Shown here one piece after another: positions 22,401-37,400 of a stretch of 64,000 nt of DNA. Within the stretch, counting starts at the first letter, position 1. The number at the start of each line of letters is the position of its first letter. The DNA is from Aphrophora alni (Eukaryota > Arthropoda > Insecta > Hemiptera > Aphrophoridae). The notes below the pieces were generated by a model that saw nothing but the letters and a program-made list of their open reading frames with translations, did no database searches and was not told the DNA's origin. The translations under genes and the position numbers were made by a program. The DNA is taken from the NCBI GenBank assembly GCA_963513935.1, contig OY740772.1, positions 103,497,340-103,561,339 of the forward strand. Direction: 5' to 3'.

Positions 22401-25400
22401 GAAGACTATGCTTATCTTACTCTTCGAGAGCCATTACTGCCTTATTACAGTATGGTAGGATGTAGAAGTTTACCTAAAGAACGATATAAAAGTGGAGAAC
22501 AAATTAAGGTATAGCTCTTCTTATATTTATTACTCTTTGTGTTTAAAATAATAATATTTATAAATTAGCTTCTTGGGTTGAAACAGTAGTTAAGTTATTT
22601 AAACAATAAAAAGAGCTGAATTAACTTGTTTTCAGTTCCGATATATTTTTGAATGTTTGTATTTAATTTTTCAATTTTTGTTTTTGTTTCAAATTCTCCA
22701 CAAAGCTTTGACTTTTGGATTAAATTGAGTCATGATTTTGTTCGTATTCATATCTAATAAATGGCAAAGCATTGGACAAACTTACTTATTTACCGATTCA
22801 CAATAAAAGATATTAACAATATAAATAATTGTCGCTCCACTTACCCAAACATGTCTTTGTCTTTGGTGTAGAAAGTTGTCCCCTTTCTATATAAACTTTC
22901 TATATAAAGCTCTCTATATAAAACTCTCTATATAAAGCTCAAGCTTGCTTCACTTGTACCATAAACTCATACTAAACATAATCATAATTTTGTTGACCAC
23001 AATTAGTTAATTTTCGTTTTCCCCCAGTTATTCCCAAACTGTAATTTTGTTTTGTATCCATAAAAAATCTAATTGATAACCCTTTCTAATGAAATGAGCT
23101 AAAGATCTCACAAAAGTTATGTATACAAAAATGTTTGTAAAATTTTCTAATTAAAAGGAACTACACAAACATTATGTTAGGCATAAACATTAAATTTTTT
23201 GAAGCTATAAATGTTTGAATGATAAACTTAGCCTGTGATATAACATCTAATTTAAATTGGTTACTATTTTTTTTTCAGTTTGCTTCTTTAGATTGTTACC
23301 ATTATGTACAACTATGGATTTTGCTGCGAACAGAAAGATTTAAAGCTATGAAAACGCATGATAATAAACCTTTCAGCATGGTACAGTACAGGCGTTTATT
23401 TAACTGTGTTAGAGTGCCTGGCCAGCACAAAGACATCATTAGAAGCTATTTTAAAACTGGTTCGTTGGATATTTATTTTCTACAAGTCTTATATAAAATA
23501 CATTAACTGCATGGTTTTTAACATTATTTATTGTAAATAATCATGGGTGATGTTTTTTCCCTTTTATTATACATGGCAATTTTACAAAAAAACAATAAAT
23601 AAAGCATTTAATAACAAAATTGTTAAAGTAACTGGAATAAAAACAGGGGAATTGGTGTAATATTTTTTTAAATAAGTAAGAAAACAAAACTTCCCCTACG
23701 TGTCACCCCTATTTTTTTCTCCCACACGTCCACGTCCACTTTAGGCGTGATGCGACGTTGGTGATATGTAATACAAGATTAATTAACCCAAGTTATCTTT
23801 AATAATTTTATAAGTCCAATGGTTTTACATAAGCGTATAAATCGTACAGAGAACAATGGTTTGTTCAGGATGTCTGCCAGTTGGTTTCCTGAATCCACCT
23901 TTGAAATTGTAACTTCATCAGCAGACACTAACTTTTGAATGAAAAAGTGTTTTGTATTCAAGATTTTGAGCTAATCGGGTTGCAGCTCCATTATCAACAC
24001 TCAAAATTGGTTTATGTATTATTCAATTTAAACTATCCAATAATCTTTTCAACGGCACAATTACTCTTGTTTGTTTAACTGGCTGCTACACCTTCAGCTT
24101 CTGTAGTAAATACTGCAGTTTATGTTTGCTTTGTTGACTTGTCTAGGAAATAGGACTACTTGAGTACATACACAGACTACTGATGTCGATCATCCAATTT
24201 TAAGATTGCTACCATGATCTGCATTGGTATAAAGATTAAAAAATAAATACTTTTTTCCATATTATTCCTGTTCACAATCCCTTAATCAGTTGTGCCTCTT
24301 AAGATATTGAAATATTTGTTTGACTTTTATTACGACTTTATCACTTGGTTTTTCAAGAGTTCTAGAAACCACACCACTACATAAGCAATGTTTGCTTCAA
24401 CTACTTGTCTATAAGGATATTCAGTAGACTACTTCAATATCATTCGCTTTAAGAATCGACATTGAAACTGCTTTCCAATTACTCATGCTAAATCATTATT
24501 AAACCATTTTCATGGTTGTTAATTTCTAAAACCAGCAGGTTAGAAATAATCAAATAATGAATGTATGGTGTTACCTTGATTCCTTTATTAAAACTACAGT
24601 ACATAGTATTTATTTCCCTTCCCACATATACACACGAGTAGTATAGAACACATCGGAACATATCGATCTCAACACAATTTTACTTGCTCTGATATCCTGA
24701 ATCAGAATTCCCATGTCCTCAAGAAAATAAAAAACAACTACAAATAGAATTATTATAATTTCACTTCCATACAAATATGATTAGCTTAGCTTTCCATTCT
24801 CGTGTTCGGTAACAAATTCAGTCTTGAGATTATTAATAAATAAAAGCCGTGATTGGTTGAACACAGTCTGGGTATATAGTAACGGATTGATTTTTGAAAA
24901 CTGAATTGTTTCTAGAAACTGAATTGAATCTGATGCAAGGGTAACCTATCAGGATTAATTAACAGGTAATCCGGCCTCTCGAAGTCTTACCAGAACATGT
25001 TTGATAGGTTATCATCGAAGGACGCATTAAAGTAGATGGAAATCTCGTCGAAGAAGCTAAAAAGGTGTTTGTATTTGATATCGCCAAAGTTCTTTTCAAT
25101 GAGATGCGTAAGGACAAGTCTGCTGCCATCCAGCCCAAATGGGAGGAAGTTTATTGGTACTGGCCGAAGGGGGAGACAAAAGAGGTGTATTTTTTAATTC
25201 CTTTTTTCCAATTTGTAAGTAGGGCTGCTTCAGGTCCAATAAGGAAATCCATTTAGCGTTTCCCAAAATTGAAAGGCTGATTCTATGACTAGTGTGGGGA
25301 TTGGTATAGCTTCAAACTCTGTGAGCTTTATCTGTTTGTAGTTGACCACCATTGTAGTTTTACCACCTTTTTTTGGGAACCGAAAAGATGAAAGAAGCGT

Positions 25401-28359
25401 AGGTAGAATGGGAGAGGGTTATATTCCTTCTTGAAGCAAATCATTAATATGTTCCCTTAAGGCTTGGAGCTTTGGGGGTGCGTATTCATAGTGTCTGGAT
25501 CTGACCTTAGTGGTTGTATTTTTAACCTATATATTGTAGGTTAAGAGATTAGTTTTTCCTAGGGTTGTAGTTATGTTTTAGTGATATTTTGAATCAGGGA
25601 TATAAGTTGGGCTTCTGTTGGGTCGTAAGAACATCTCGTTTGGAGGGAAAGGTTTTTGATAGGAGAAGAACTTTCGGGTGTAATGGTACAAATTAAGTTA
25701 GAAGCTTAAGGGAAAACCAACTTGTGACTATTGAAGTCGATAGTAGCTTTGGTTTTCTTTAGAAATTGTAGCCCAAAATCATCTGATTAGGTAGGGTGGG
25801 GACAATTAGAAAGAGGAAGTCCCAGGACAAATTATTTAATTTGATATGAATTATAGCTGATTGGGTGAAGTGTAAGTACTGTCCACTAGCCGTCTGTGCT
25901 GAGACTTTAGTGCTAGCTATTTGTTTAATTAGGTTGTGGGTTTCATTGATAACATTAAATAAATATAGCTTGAGAAATAAAGGAATAGGTGGATCCGGTG
26001 TCAATGACCGTCTGTACCACGACTATGTTAGAGACCACTAGTGAGACTTTTTTTCTTAGTGGTGTCTTATTGTTGGTGGTGTTAGGAGTCTTAGTAATAA
26101 CTGGAATGATGTTGGTCAACCTGTAAAGCAGTCTCTACTAGTTTAAATTCTGAGAACTGTTGATGGGTATGTGGAGGAATTGTCTATTGTAATTATTTCT
26201 ATTGGGATGGTTGAGTGTGGACCTATGGTTACCATTCATCCAAGGTGTTTGGTTCATAAGGGACAGTGGATAATTGCTGTTGGCTATTTGACAAGAATCG
26301 GTGGGTGTTGTGTGGGTCTATTTATTTGGTTAGCTCGGTTGAGAGTTGGAACTATCTTGAGCAAATCCATCATGGAATTTGGGCGATCAATTGTTGTGAA
26401 TCTGAAGACTGCTTCTGAGGATATACTGTAATAAATGGTCCTTAAAAGGTCTCTTTCAGACATGTCTGGGAGCAAAATTTTGGACATATCACGGATATCG
26501 ATAATAAAATTATCCACGGACTTGTTTGGTTGTTTAAGTCTGTAAACATACTCGGCCAAGGCTTGGTGAAAACTGTGTTTTGGGAAGTAGGTGGTCAATA
26601 CATCTGCCTTAAAGCTAGATTCAAACTGACAGTCTTTTATAGCTTTCTCAACCAGATAGTAGCCTGAAGCATGACGTCTGAAGAAAATTGGAAGGCCAAC
26701 CGGGATTGAGTTTAGAGGCCCTAAAAACCTTTGATAGTTTGGTAAGGAAAGTTCGGATTGGTTCGGTGACTATAGATAGTACAGATTTTAATAGCTGTGT
26801 CTATCAATGCATAAGCATTGGTATGTTTTTCCTGTTGAGATCGTAGAGTGTCACTGCAAAATTCCTCTAGACTTTCGAGCCAATTGTCCACGAGTGAATG
26901 AGCATTAGTGGTAGGAGTGGGTAAGACTTCGGTGTCCACGGTAAATTTCTTTGAGGCCTTAGTTGTTGATGGTCTTGTTATATCAGCCAGATTGTCCAGT
27001 TCTGCACGGATAATGCCCTGATTCAATTCTCAAGTACTAGCCAATGAAAGGTTCCACATACTTAATAGGTCAATGGCTTGATCTGCGGTCTATTTGTTGT
27101 CCACTATCGATTGATAATTGGTAAGTTGAGTGGGAAGGAAAAAGGTTCAGGGACATTGCCCTATTTTTTTTTTTTTTAACATATTTTTTAATTATTTATT
27201 ATTTATTTTGGGAATAATCATCAATAAATTAGTTCAAGATTAAAAAGACTAAAAAATGTCTTGAAAAATGATGTTAATAAAAGGTAATTTTATGTAGTAG
27301 ATTATCGAATTTTAAAGTGTTTATAGGGATGCGTAAAGGTCAAATATCAGAAGTTTGCTTTGATTAGGGTATTACTTAGATTAGGCTAGATTAGTATTAG
27401 GGTATTACTTAGATTAGGCTAGATTAGTATTAGGGTATTATTTAGATTAGGCGAGATAAGTTAAATGATAAGGTATTATAATTAAAGGAGATGGTGAAAT
27501 AAATATAACTGATGTTTATTAACACAATCAAATTATTTTTATGGTACAACACAATTATTTTACAAATTTAATACATTTATTTGGGTCTCGGGTATTGTCT
27601 TCTTAATTTTCTGCGGCTAGCCTTTTAAGTAGGAGCTTTTCAGTTATGAATACAGTACAAAATTTTATGTGTTTTTTAGAGTCCTAGGAATTCTACACAG
27701 ATAACGACACAGTTGACAAAATCTTACACTCATTTCTTACATTTCATTAATTGGATACTTAATTTTAAATGGGTGTCTAGCTGATGAATTTATGAAATGA
27801 TTATGGTGTGAAATACAATTTGGATGATGGGCAATTATTTTATTATTTGATCGATTTATTGAAAGTTTTTTGAAATATTCCCTATTATTTCATTTAAGAG
27901 TTTTGTTATTTATAATTTTGGGCAAGATAGCTATCGATGTTAATTTGATGTTAAAATATGTGAATTTCTTTAAGCTGATACTTATAGCTTTTTCTGAAAT
28001 AAAATTTATTATGGTTGTCACTCACCAAGATGATATGGAATTCTTTGACCCCGTTTTAATGATACTTAATTTAAAGTTTTACTGGAATTGAAATAAATTC
28101 ACTTTTATTTCTCTTCTTTTGATATTATTGTATCCAAAACCTTATATGTACTGCTTTTAGAGTTACCATTCAAGTGTTCCTTCCTCCTTCCTGCTCTAAC
28201 CAACAATGATCTCACCTTCTTTTCCTTCATTTTTTTTTGTAGCAACCTCTTTTCTTATTTCTTGTTCTTCACTTGTTTATTATATTGTATATTTAACACT
28301 ACACTTTAATACACATATGTGCACTGGATATTTTCTTAAATTATATGAGTTTCAATTTC

Positions 28360-28401
<42 letters not shown>

Positions 28402-31400
28402 TTAGGTTTGATGGACGAAATGGGACATGAATTGAAATGGACTATGTGATGGGCAGTTTGAGGTGTGTGACTATTTTGGTGGTAGTCAGGGTCTTGTGGT
28501 TGATAATATGGTATCCTGAGGTGATAGTTTATTTATAACCTGAATTATGGTATCATTATAGTATAGGCTGGTTTGAAGGTCACTCATCTTCTGATAAGGA
28601 TTTATAGTGTATGGCAAAATTTTTAGCCAGCAGTATAAGATCTTAAAAATCCTTAAAGTATATGTGTAATACATTTGATATTTGTATTAAGAATAAAATC
28701 AACAATTTACTAATTATATTAAATATGTGTACAGCTCTGTTAATACTAAGGGTGTAAGTAACTGAAAAGATAGAAAAAATTAATAGTGACGGTTAAAAGA
28801 AAATTTTAAATTATTTGAGGCTAGTAAATAAAATAATGATGTGATTAAGATTAGATACTAAAATTGTGTGGGTAGGGTAATTTTAATGTATAAAATTAAT
28901 TAATAATTGCTAAATGAGGGGGGGTATGAATAATTGGCTAAATAAGGCTATTATAATATTGAATCTGAAATTTACAAAATAATGACGGCAATATGAATAA
29001 GTATATTGTTGAATATTGTAATTAAATTATAATTATAAATTAATTACTCTATACAACTTTGAATCTTGGCTTTTCTGATGTGAGAACTGGTTGATAAATA
29101 TATTAATGAAAAACTATGGCTTTAAAATAGTTTCAGTGCGCTGCCACGAGGGAAAAATAATTTTTTTTTCTTGTTGCTTAAAGGCAAAAAAAGTTCTCTG
29201 TAATTACAACCTTATAAAAAAAGGAAGAAAAGAACATAAAATAAATAATAAAGACCCTTAGCTCTCAAATACTCTAATAGCATCAACGTTAGAAAAGAAC
29301 AAGAGTCGGTCAAGAAAGGACTGATAGGAAAGATGAAAGAGAGGCATCTAACCCAAAACTTCATAAGAAAAGGTGTAGATCCAATTAGGATCCCTTGGTA
29401 TTGGCTATAGCCATACTCACTATAATGAGCCCCTGAAAGTTCATCAATAGTAAGTCATATTTTCATGAATATGCTTTATTGACTTTGTCAAATCCTCATT
29501 GATGAAAGTTGGATGTCTGGATCGTGATTCAGCATGAACATTTTCATTAAACAGTGAAGTGAAATTTTCTCCATGTTGGGGGGGGGGGATCTTTAATGAT
29601 TAATTATTGTTTTGGGGGATTAGAATTGTATATTCGACCTGTACTAATCTGCTACTCAGAGATCCATGAATGACTTCGTTTATTGCCTTTTCCAAGCTTA
29701 TTCTCTTGACAAAACACTAATCACAGCACATGCCATTTTTGCTGAGTTACACTAACTAAAAATCTAATTAATCTAAAATATATTAAACCTACAATTATTC
29801 ACTTATAATTAGGAAGGTATTTTATATTGGGAACTCACATTAACTAAAGAATGTATTTGCCGGAAAATTCCCAATTCATGAGTGCACCAAAATCGGATTC
29901 CTTTTGGGTCTTGTAACCCCAACAAAAGGGAATTAGCTGAACATAATTACCAATATTTAATACACAAATTAAACACAACCCTCCAAACACAATGGGTTCG
30001 TTTGACTTCCATAGATGCACAGCCAGTCCTATGCATCAAGCGTTCGTGTACGTCAGCTATTTCAAGACATTTGTCTCTTCTTAGAGTCAGAAGCAATGTG
30101 CACAACTCGCAATGCATCCATATAGAATTATAAATATATAAACCAGGGATCCAATATACCCGAATTCATAATAACAGCCTACAGGATTTACGCACATTTC
30201 CATCTTTCATAACCTTTTTCTCATAGACTTTCATATATTGTCGATGAATTTTAATAGTATGAATATTTTAGGGAAATAATCACAATCAGCAGGAAGTGTT
30301 CTACAATGTAAGGTAAACAAACAACATAAACTTGAAACATATTGGCGATATCTGTAGAAAGTACCTGACCTTGAGAAACTGCTTTGGTCTGCAGCTTGCA
30401 AAATTATGGTGCTCAAATGGTTCTTACTTAAAATATGACTTTTGTAACACTAGTAAATAGTTTGTAAGTAGTAAATCCTGGGTAAACTTGAACTGAAAAT
30501 CAGTTCAGGGTGACTAGTTGTTTGTTATTTATAATTCTGTTGATATTTTATAATAAAATGGATGTTTTGTTTGTTTACAGAAAGAGAAGGGACTTGTTCA
30601 TCCAATATAGTCGTAATCAAGAATGGATATATATTTGTAGTGAATGGCTTACATGGAGATGGAACTCCATTAACACCTCCAGAATGGAGAAAACAGTTGC
30701 AGAAAATTCTAGATATAGCAAAAAATCAAAAAGGTTCCTTTATATCTTGTTTGTCTTGTGATTATAGGACATCTTGGGCAAAGGTTAGAAGCAAAGCTGA
30801 AGCTGAACTAGAATAATTTAATTTTTTTTAAAAAATGACCTTTTGATAAAGACCTTTTGTAAAAATTCATATCAACTAAATGAAAACATGAAAACAAAAT
30901 AATATTTATACCATCCACAATACACCTCACTGAGGTTACTTGGTTTATCACCATTATAATACATCAGTATTATGTATTTCTGTAGATCCGAAGTAACCTT
31001 TGATTGTGCTGTAACCAGTTCCTTGAAAAGAGGTAAGACTAAAGACACGTCTTGAGAAAACTCTAACTGATGCGGTTTGTCTGAGTTAATGCAGATTATC
31101 GCATGGTTGAGAGACATTTATTTTTATATCTTATGATAATAACAAAAGTTAACATTCTAAGATAATATCCAAGTTCAGTATTCAACTTAAAAACCTCAAA
31201 CTCGGTTTATGTACAATTTATGTATTAAAAGTGATAAATTCAGTGAATATGTGTTTGGTATAATTAAGTATATTCTTGGAAATGAAAAATTGATTAGAGG
31301 AACTATTTTATTCAAATTAAGAAGCATTAATAAAAAGAATTTAAGTCGTAATAAATTTTTGTTAGCTATTTAAAAATAAAAAGGGATATGAACGTTTATT

Positions 31401-34400
31401 TGAGTTCTAAAAAGATTAAGACTGTTTAATGAACATTTTGATATGGATGAAATTTTCGAACTATTTTATGAACATTTGGATTTGATTCAATTTTATGACT
31501 AAGATGAACATTTCAATTTGGTTTTATTTTATAAATATATGTTTTCAGCTTATTAAATGTATGCATTTCAGATATCATGATTGTGTTTTAATTTAAGTAG
31601 TACACTCTTCCAAGGAATTCACGCCTTTGTTTTACAGAGTATTTGTGCTCAACCATATGTTGGCGCCCTATATTACAATTTATAATTTGAGTATTGATGT
31701 ATAGTAGAATAAATAATTAATCTTTTGTTATCAGTAAGTTTTGCTACCGGGAGAAGCAAGAAGATTATAACTTTCATTCGTTCACTTGTAATAATTTAAA
31801 AATGCTCCTTTTCTTGTTATTTAATAGTGAAGCTATTTTAAGAATAAAAATTATCTAAACTTGAGGAGTTTTACGTTATTTATTTATTTTTTTTATTGAA
31901 TTTAATTATTAATTCATGAATTTATTAATTTGCTCGACTAGGGCGCCAGGTAGCCTTAGCTTACCAATTTTGAAAAAAGAAGTATAATGAATCTAATTAT
32001 TTATAAAATCTCTGGGGTCGCAAGCTCTTTTTACGGTGTACTTCCAGTGATTTTGGTTTCAGAAATGAAAACACTTGTCTCTGAAATATTAACATAAAGA
32101 TTTATTAACACAAAGAATATTTGTACAAAAAGAAAAAAAACATATTATTCAAACATGTTATTAGAATACACTTGATTATTATTTTTACTAATTTGATTTA
32201 TCTCTTTATGTCTCTGAAGGAGATTAAATCAATGAATTTAAATTTTTTATTTTAAATGTTGCAACAAATCCTTTATTTATTTTAATTTCCAAAGAAAAAG
32301 AATTTAGTCAAATTATATTAATAAATTTGTATTATTTAGTTGCAACTCTAAAAAATGAAAAGGATTCTACTTTTTATTTTCTTTTGGTAAATTTCTCAAT
32401 TAGTAAAAATATAATTTTTACTGAAATTAAAAATTAATTGATTAATTATAAGAAAAAATTTATTTTATCATATTGTTATACTTTAAGACTCCACAAAAAA
32501 ATTGCATCTTATTGATGAAATACATAATTTTACAATATCAAAAATATATCTTGAAAGTAAAAAAAAAAGTCTAAATTGTTCAAAGAACATACATATAGTT
32601 TAATAATGAAAGTCTAAACGTGTTATACCAAATCACGTTATATTCTTTATTTAAGAAGCACTTTCCCTCGAAGGATGATTCGTCTCCTCCCATGTGACTG
32701 CGTGCTAATACTGCAGAGATGCTTGTCCATTGTCCTAAGAATTGTCTTTAGTTCATATATCGCAAGATTTATTCTTATTTTGTTGTACCTGTATTAAAAC
32801 CAATTATTAATGTCTTATAATAACTTTAATAGTTCCATTTTTCTTGTAGAAAAGTTCTTTGTCCAGAATTCGAAAATCACGTGGCAATGATTGCACAACA
32901 TAACTAAAAATTGCGAGTTCTCACGCTTTTTCATAAAAAAGTTTATTTATGGAAAACAATATTGTCTTAGCACTTTTAAAATTGTTAATACACCATGTCT
33001 TTTACAGATTTAAAACTTTCTGACACATTTTATATTGTTCGAACAGAAATTTGGAGAACTACATCTCGTAGGTCCTAGAGCAACAAGCCCCAATTGATGA
33101 CTGATCTAACCACCTTTAACGCTGGACTCTGACCGACTGTTCCCATGAGGCAAAATCCTACATTTTGCTGCCTTCCTTCCGGCGCTGTTTGCTAATTTCA
33201 CACACTCCCCACAAAACACAAACAATTTACATATTTTATTTATAAAAAACAAATTATACTAAAATTGACATGATTACATATTTTGTTTTCTTGAAAATCT
33301 ATTTTTCTTTTTATTAATGAAGTTACTAAATAAATTTATGATTTGAACAGCCTGCTTCCGGCCGCGGATTTTAAACCTATTATAAATTATGATTTTTCAC
33401 ATTACCACACACTTCTTTTGGCTCTTCCGTTGTTATTTGTACTTTGTTTCGGGATGTATCAGTTTCTGTACTCCTTTTCATGCTTAAAATATATCTTAAG
33501 GATTTCCTTACTCTTTTCTCCATCTCTCCAACTTTTAAAACTAATTAAAAATAATAAGAAGAACTTGTTATGGACACGCAAGTGTTGAGACAGCTTTGAT
33601 GCTTCTTGTTTAGTTTTATAAATATGTTGAAGAACAAATGGAATGTAAAAATATTGGATATTTTCCTGGAAAAATATAAGTCCCCCTAGACATGAAAAAA
33701 AAAAAAATAATAATAATAAAATAAAACACTGACACAAACCTCAACACGGTACCACCTAAACAATTAATCATAAAGATTCACACCTACATAACTGTACTAT
33801 TTACTAGATATTGGAGATTTAATAATAATAATGGAACTAGCTTAGGTTAGGTTATTTATTAGGTAAGTAAGGAATTGGATAGAGTGGGAAAAACTACTTG
33901 TGCGAGTATGTAGAACTGTTTAGCAACACATGTACTGTATAACAAACACACAGAACACAATTCTCATAAAAAATACGCCAAAGTATCAGACACGTTTCAA
34001 CGACAAGGTCGTCCTCTTCAGTGATACCCGAACTACACCAATCAAACTATAACTATAACACGTGTACTAAATCATTGACTTCTATTATTACTAAATATAT
34101 TTAGTTACAAGTATAGAATAACTAAAATTTTGTAACAACTCATTTCAGCTCCAAGCACATGTCCAGGCTTCCTTAAAGTTGTGTACATCATAATTATCTT
34201 TTAAATAGTAACTTATAATGTTTATTGTTTTGTTCTAGAATCGTGATTATTTACTAAAACTTGGCAATGAGCAAAACCTATCTATTATTGAATCTGCTAT
34301 GTTGGTTCTTTGTTTGGATGATGCCAGTCCACATAATGAATCTCAGATTATTCAGTTCAGTCTAACTGGGGATTACAAATGTCGTTGGCCGGACAAGTCT

Positions 34401-37400
34401 ATGAACATAGTTATGTTTAAAAATGGGGTAGCAGGAGGAATCTGTGATGTAAGCTTTGTAGTTTTAAATAGTATAAACATTTAAAATAAGTTATAGTTTT
34501 CTTAGGCGTTAAAAAATAAATAGAACATTTCATTATATTTTAAATCATACTTTTAAAAAAATAATGATATATCTTTTTTTTAATTCTATTTTTCCATGAG
34601 TCGCTTAATGAGATTTTATCCTGAGGCCAAAACAGAAATTTGAATTGAGATTTTCAGAACTGAAAATTGGGTCATTAATATTCACATTTCATTTGAGAAA
34701 TTATTTAATAATATATGATTTTTTGTTTTAATTAATTAATTATTATTGTATTTTGTTTAATTATATTTTACTGTTTAATATCATAGTATTGTATTAAATA
34801 TAATTATGACTGTTGCCATACAAATTTTATTTGCCCTCGATAAAATTTTTCTTTTTAGGCTTGGTATTAATTTTTTATACAAGGTGTATGAGTTTTAAAT
34901 TATATTATAAATAATCTTACTACGTTTTTACAACTTAATAGTTATTTTTTATCAGCATTTGTTTTTACACAAGTGTATCAAACAATTGAAACTTTGATAA
35001 AATACATCTCCAAATTTCAGAATATTAAGTAATCTTTATTAGTGCTAGGTAATTATCTCATGTGTCAAAAATTAATTTTTAATTATAACCTCTTTTTAAT
35101 TGTTTTTTAATATTTCTAAAGTATTTCTCAAACTTAATTTGTATTTTTTCCTTCTTTTATAAATCTATCACCCGTAGTAAGTAATTTAGTAATCTTTAAT
35201 GAGATTACAGTTATTAGTATGGTTTAATTGGACTTTTGCCATCATTTGTGTATATAACAACCAATACATGATGTTTCGAGAGAATAAATCAACTCTTGTT
35301 ATAAGTGGAAAAACACCAACATAGTCTAGTAGCCTAGGGCCATGTTGGAAACTAAAACTAAATATATAACCTAATAAATATGAATTTGACAGGGAATATG
35401 TAAGCGAGACAAAAAGACATCTACATAGATGAATTAGTGAACATAAAAATAACATGGAATTAAGCCTAATGGATAAATAGTAGATAGCCGAACATATTTG
35501 CTCATAAATTTAATTGGTAAGAGGCAAAAATAATATACCTTGAAAAGACCTTATATGAACGAAAACTAATTGAAGTCCCACATAGCTATCCCATATATAT
35601 CCTATCGGCCAAACCAGTATAGAAATAAGGCCATTATTACTTCCATTGATACAAACTGAATTTAAAAAATTATAAATCAAAATTGTTCTACTTTAAATAA
35701 AACTGAAAAGTTGCCGCTTAAACTTGATGTGGGAATAATGCCTTGTTTTTGAACTAAACTTTTAACCCTTAGCATGCGTATGACGGGATTTCACGTAACC
35801 CTCAACTTGACTGGTAACGCGTATGACGGGATATCTCGATTCAACACTATTGGACTTCTGCAGGTATTTTTAATTCGTTTAAAGTCCAATAGAGTGCAGG
35901 GAAATGTCCTATTATTATAACGTGACACTCCCACTACAGTATTTGTTCTCGATCACTTGTCGTTGGACTTTATTTGGTTGTTATAGCAACCAGGCGCCAT
36001 TTTATGTTCTACCCCAGCGCATATAACTTGATTTCTCGTCTCAGTAAGCTACGACGGTCAGTTGTAAAATGTTTTGTCAGCATTATCACTGCTATAGCTG
36101 TTCATTGTTGATTTGTTTAGGCCGTATTATTTAAATTTTAGGTTATAGTATACATTTTTATTTTGTGTAAAATAGGCTAGTTATAAAAATGGCAAACCTT
36201 GACGACATTGGATTTATAACGTCACAAATTCCATCATAAAAAGTTAGCCTAAAATAAACGACACCAAAACAAAGCAAAGTTCAATGACCCACAAAGCCAA
36301 CCAAGAAACCGACACTAAAATATCAGCTGATAGGCCTAAACAATTTACGAAAGTAATACACAAGGAAAAACATCATCAATAACTAAATTAACTATGTCAA
36401 AACCAATTCACACCCCAAGAATTCACCCAAATCCATATAGAAATGGATATTATCAAATATAATTCTCAAATATAGAATAAAGCCTAGACAGAGCCTTGTA
36501 ACATGAAAACCTATAACCTCACATCTAAACAAACACATTGAAACCAATTCCATAATACTATCACAAACATTACACCATAAATTAATATAAGCACTACACA
36601 TATATATATATATAGCCTCAGTAAACAACTATTTTTTATTTTAATCATCAGAAGATAGCATATACAATATATAATATGAAGGTAAAACGCATTCCCTATG
36701 AACGCCATGTTTTTGTTAGTACAACTAGATCAAAGAAACGACTATCACAATCGAAATTAATAAAATCAAATAAAAATAAATAATAAGTCACAATATCTGT
36801 TAGAATAGTAAAACAATCCTTAAAGTAAATTTAAGAACATAAATAGTAACCGTAAGACCCAAATGTTATATAATTAGAATTAGAACTAGGACTACTTGAG
36901 TCATAGATATAAGTACGTCATTCTGTTGGAACGGGAAATTATACAATTAACAATAAAATCAGTAAACTCATTTAAGAATCGGCAATGTAAATATGAATGA
37001 ATATTATCACGAGACCAAAGGCAAAAAAGATATAAAGTAATATCAAAATTATAATTTATTCAAGTCAGGAACATCAAATTGTACAAGGCGAAAGAATATT
37101 ATTTGAGTAACCAAGGGAACGGAAGAACAGTGCATGCTGGGAACCGCGGCAACAATTAAATTCCAAAACCGAAGCCAAAAATTCATTCCAATCCAAGACT
37201 TCAGAGCCCAAAGATGAAAATTTCTATTCGTAATTTTAAAAGTGATGCCGTCAAGTTTTAGTATGTTAAAACAGTATAAACAGTGGTAAATTCAGTGCAA
37301 AATCACACAGAGAGTGGTATCCTCTGTAAATTTAAACATAATAAAGTCCAGAAACTCTTAATATTGAAGATAAACTTTAACAAATTTTACAATTCATAAG

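Noticed and set aside
25065..25256. A clean 63-residue + strand ORF (start MFVFDIAKVLFNEMRKDKS)
   Set aside because: It is antisense to the gypsy RT fragment; the minus-strand reading shows ordered RT motifs, while the plus reading matches nothing known.
30760..30816. Continuation of CROT exon 4 to a stop (VRSKAEAELE)
   Set aside because: A GT donor after WAK gives an in-frame join to the conserved exon 5; the extension has no family match.
31668..31950. Two opposed TGGCGCCCTA words resembling retroviral-type primer binding sites
   Set aside because: No LTR pair, polypurine tract or coding remnant nearby; the match is only 10 bases.
33843..33856. TTAGG-like telomere repeat
   Set aside because: Only two to three units inside ordinary AT-rich DNA.
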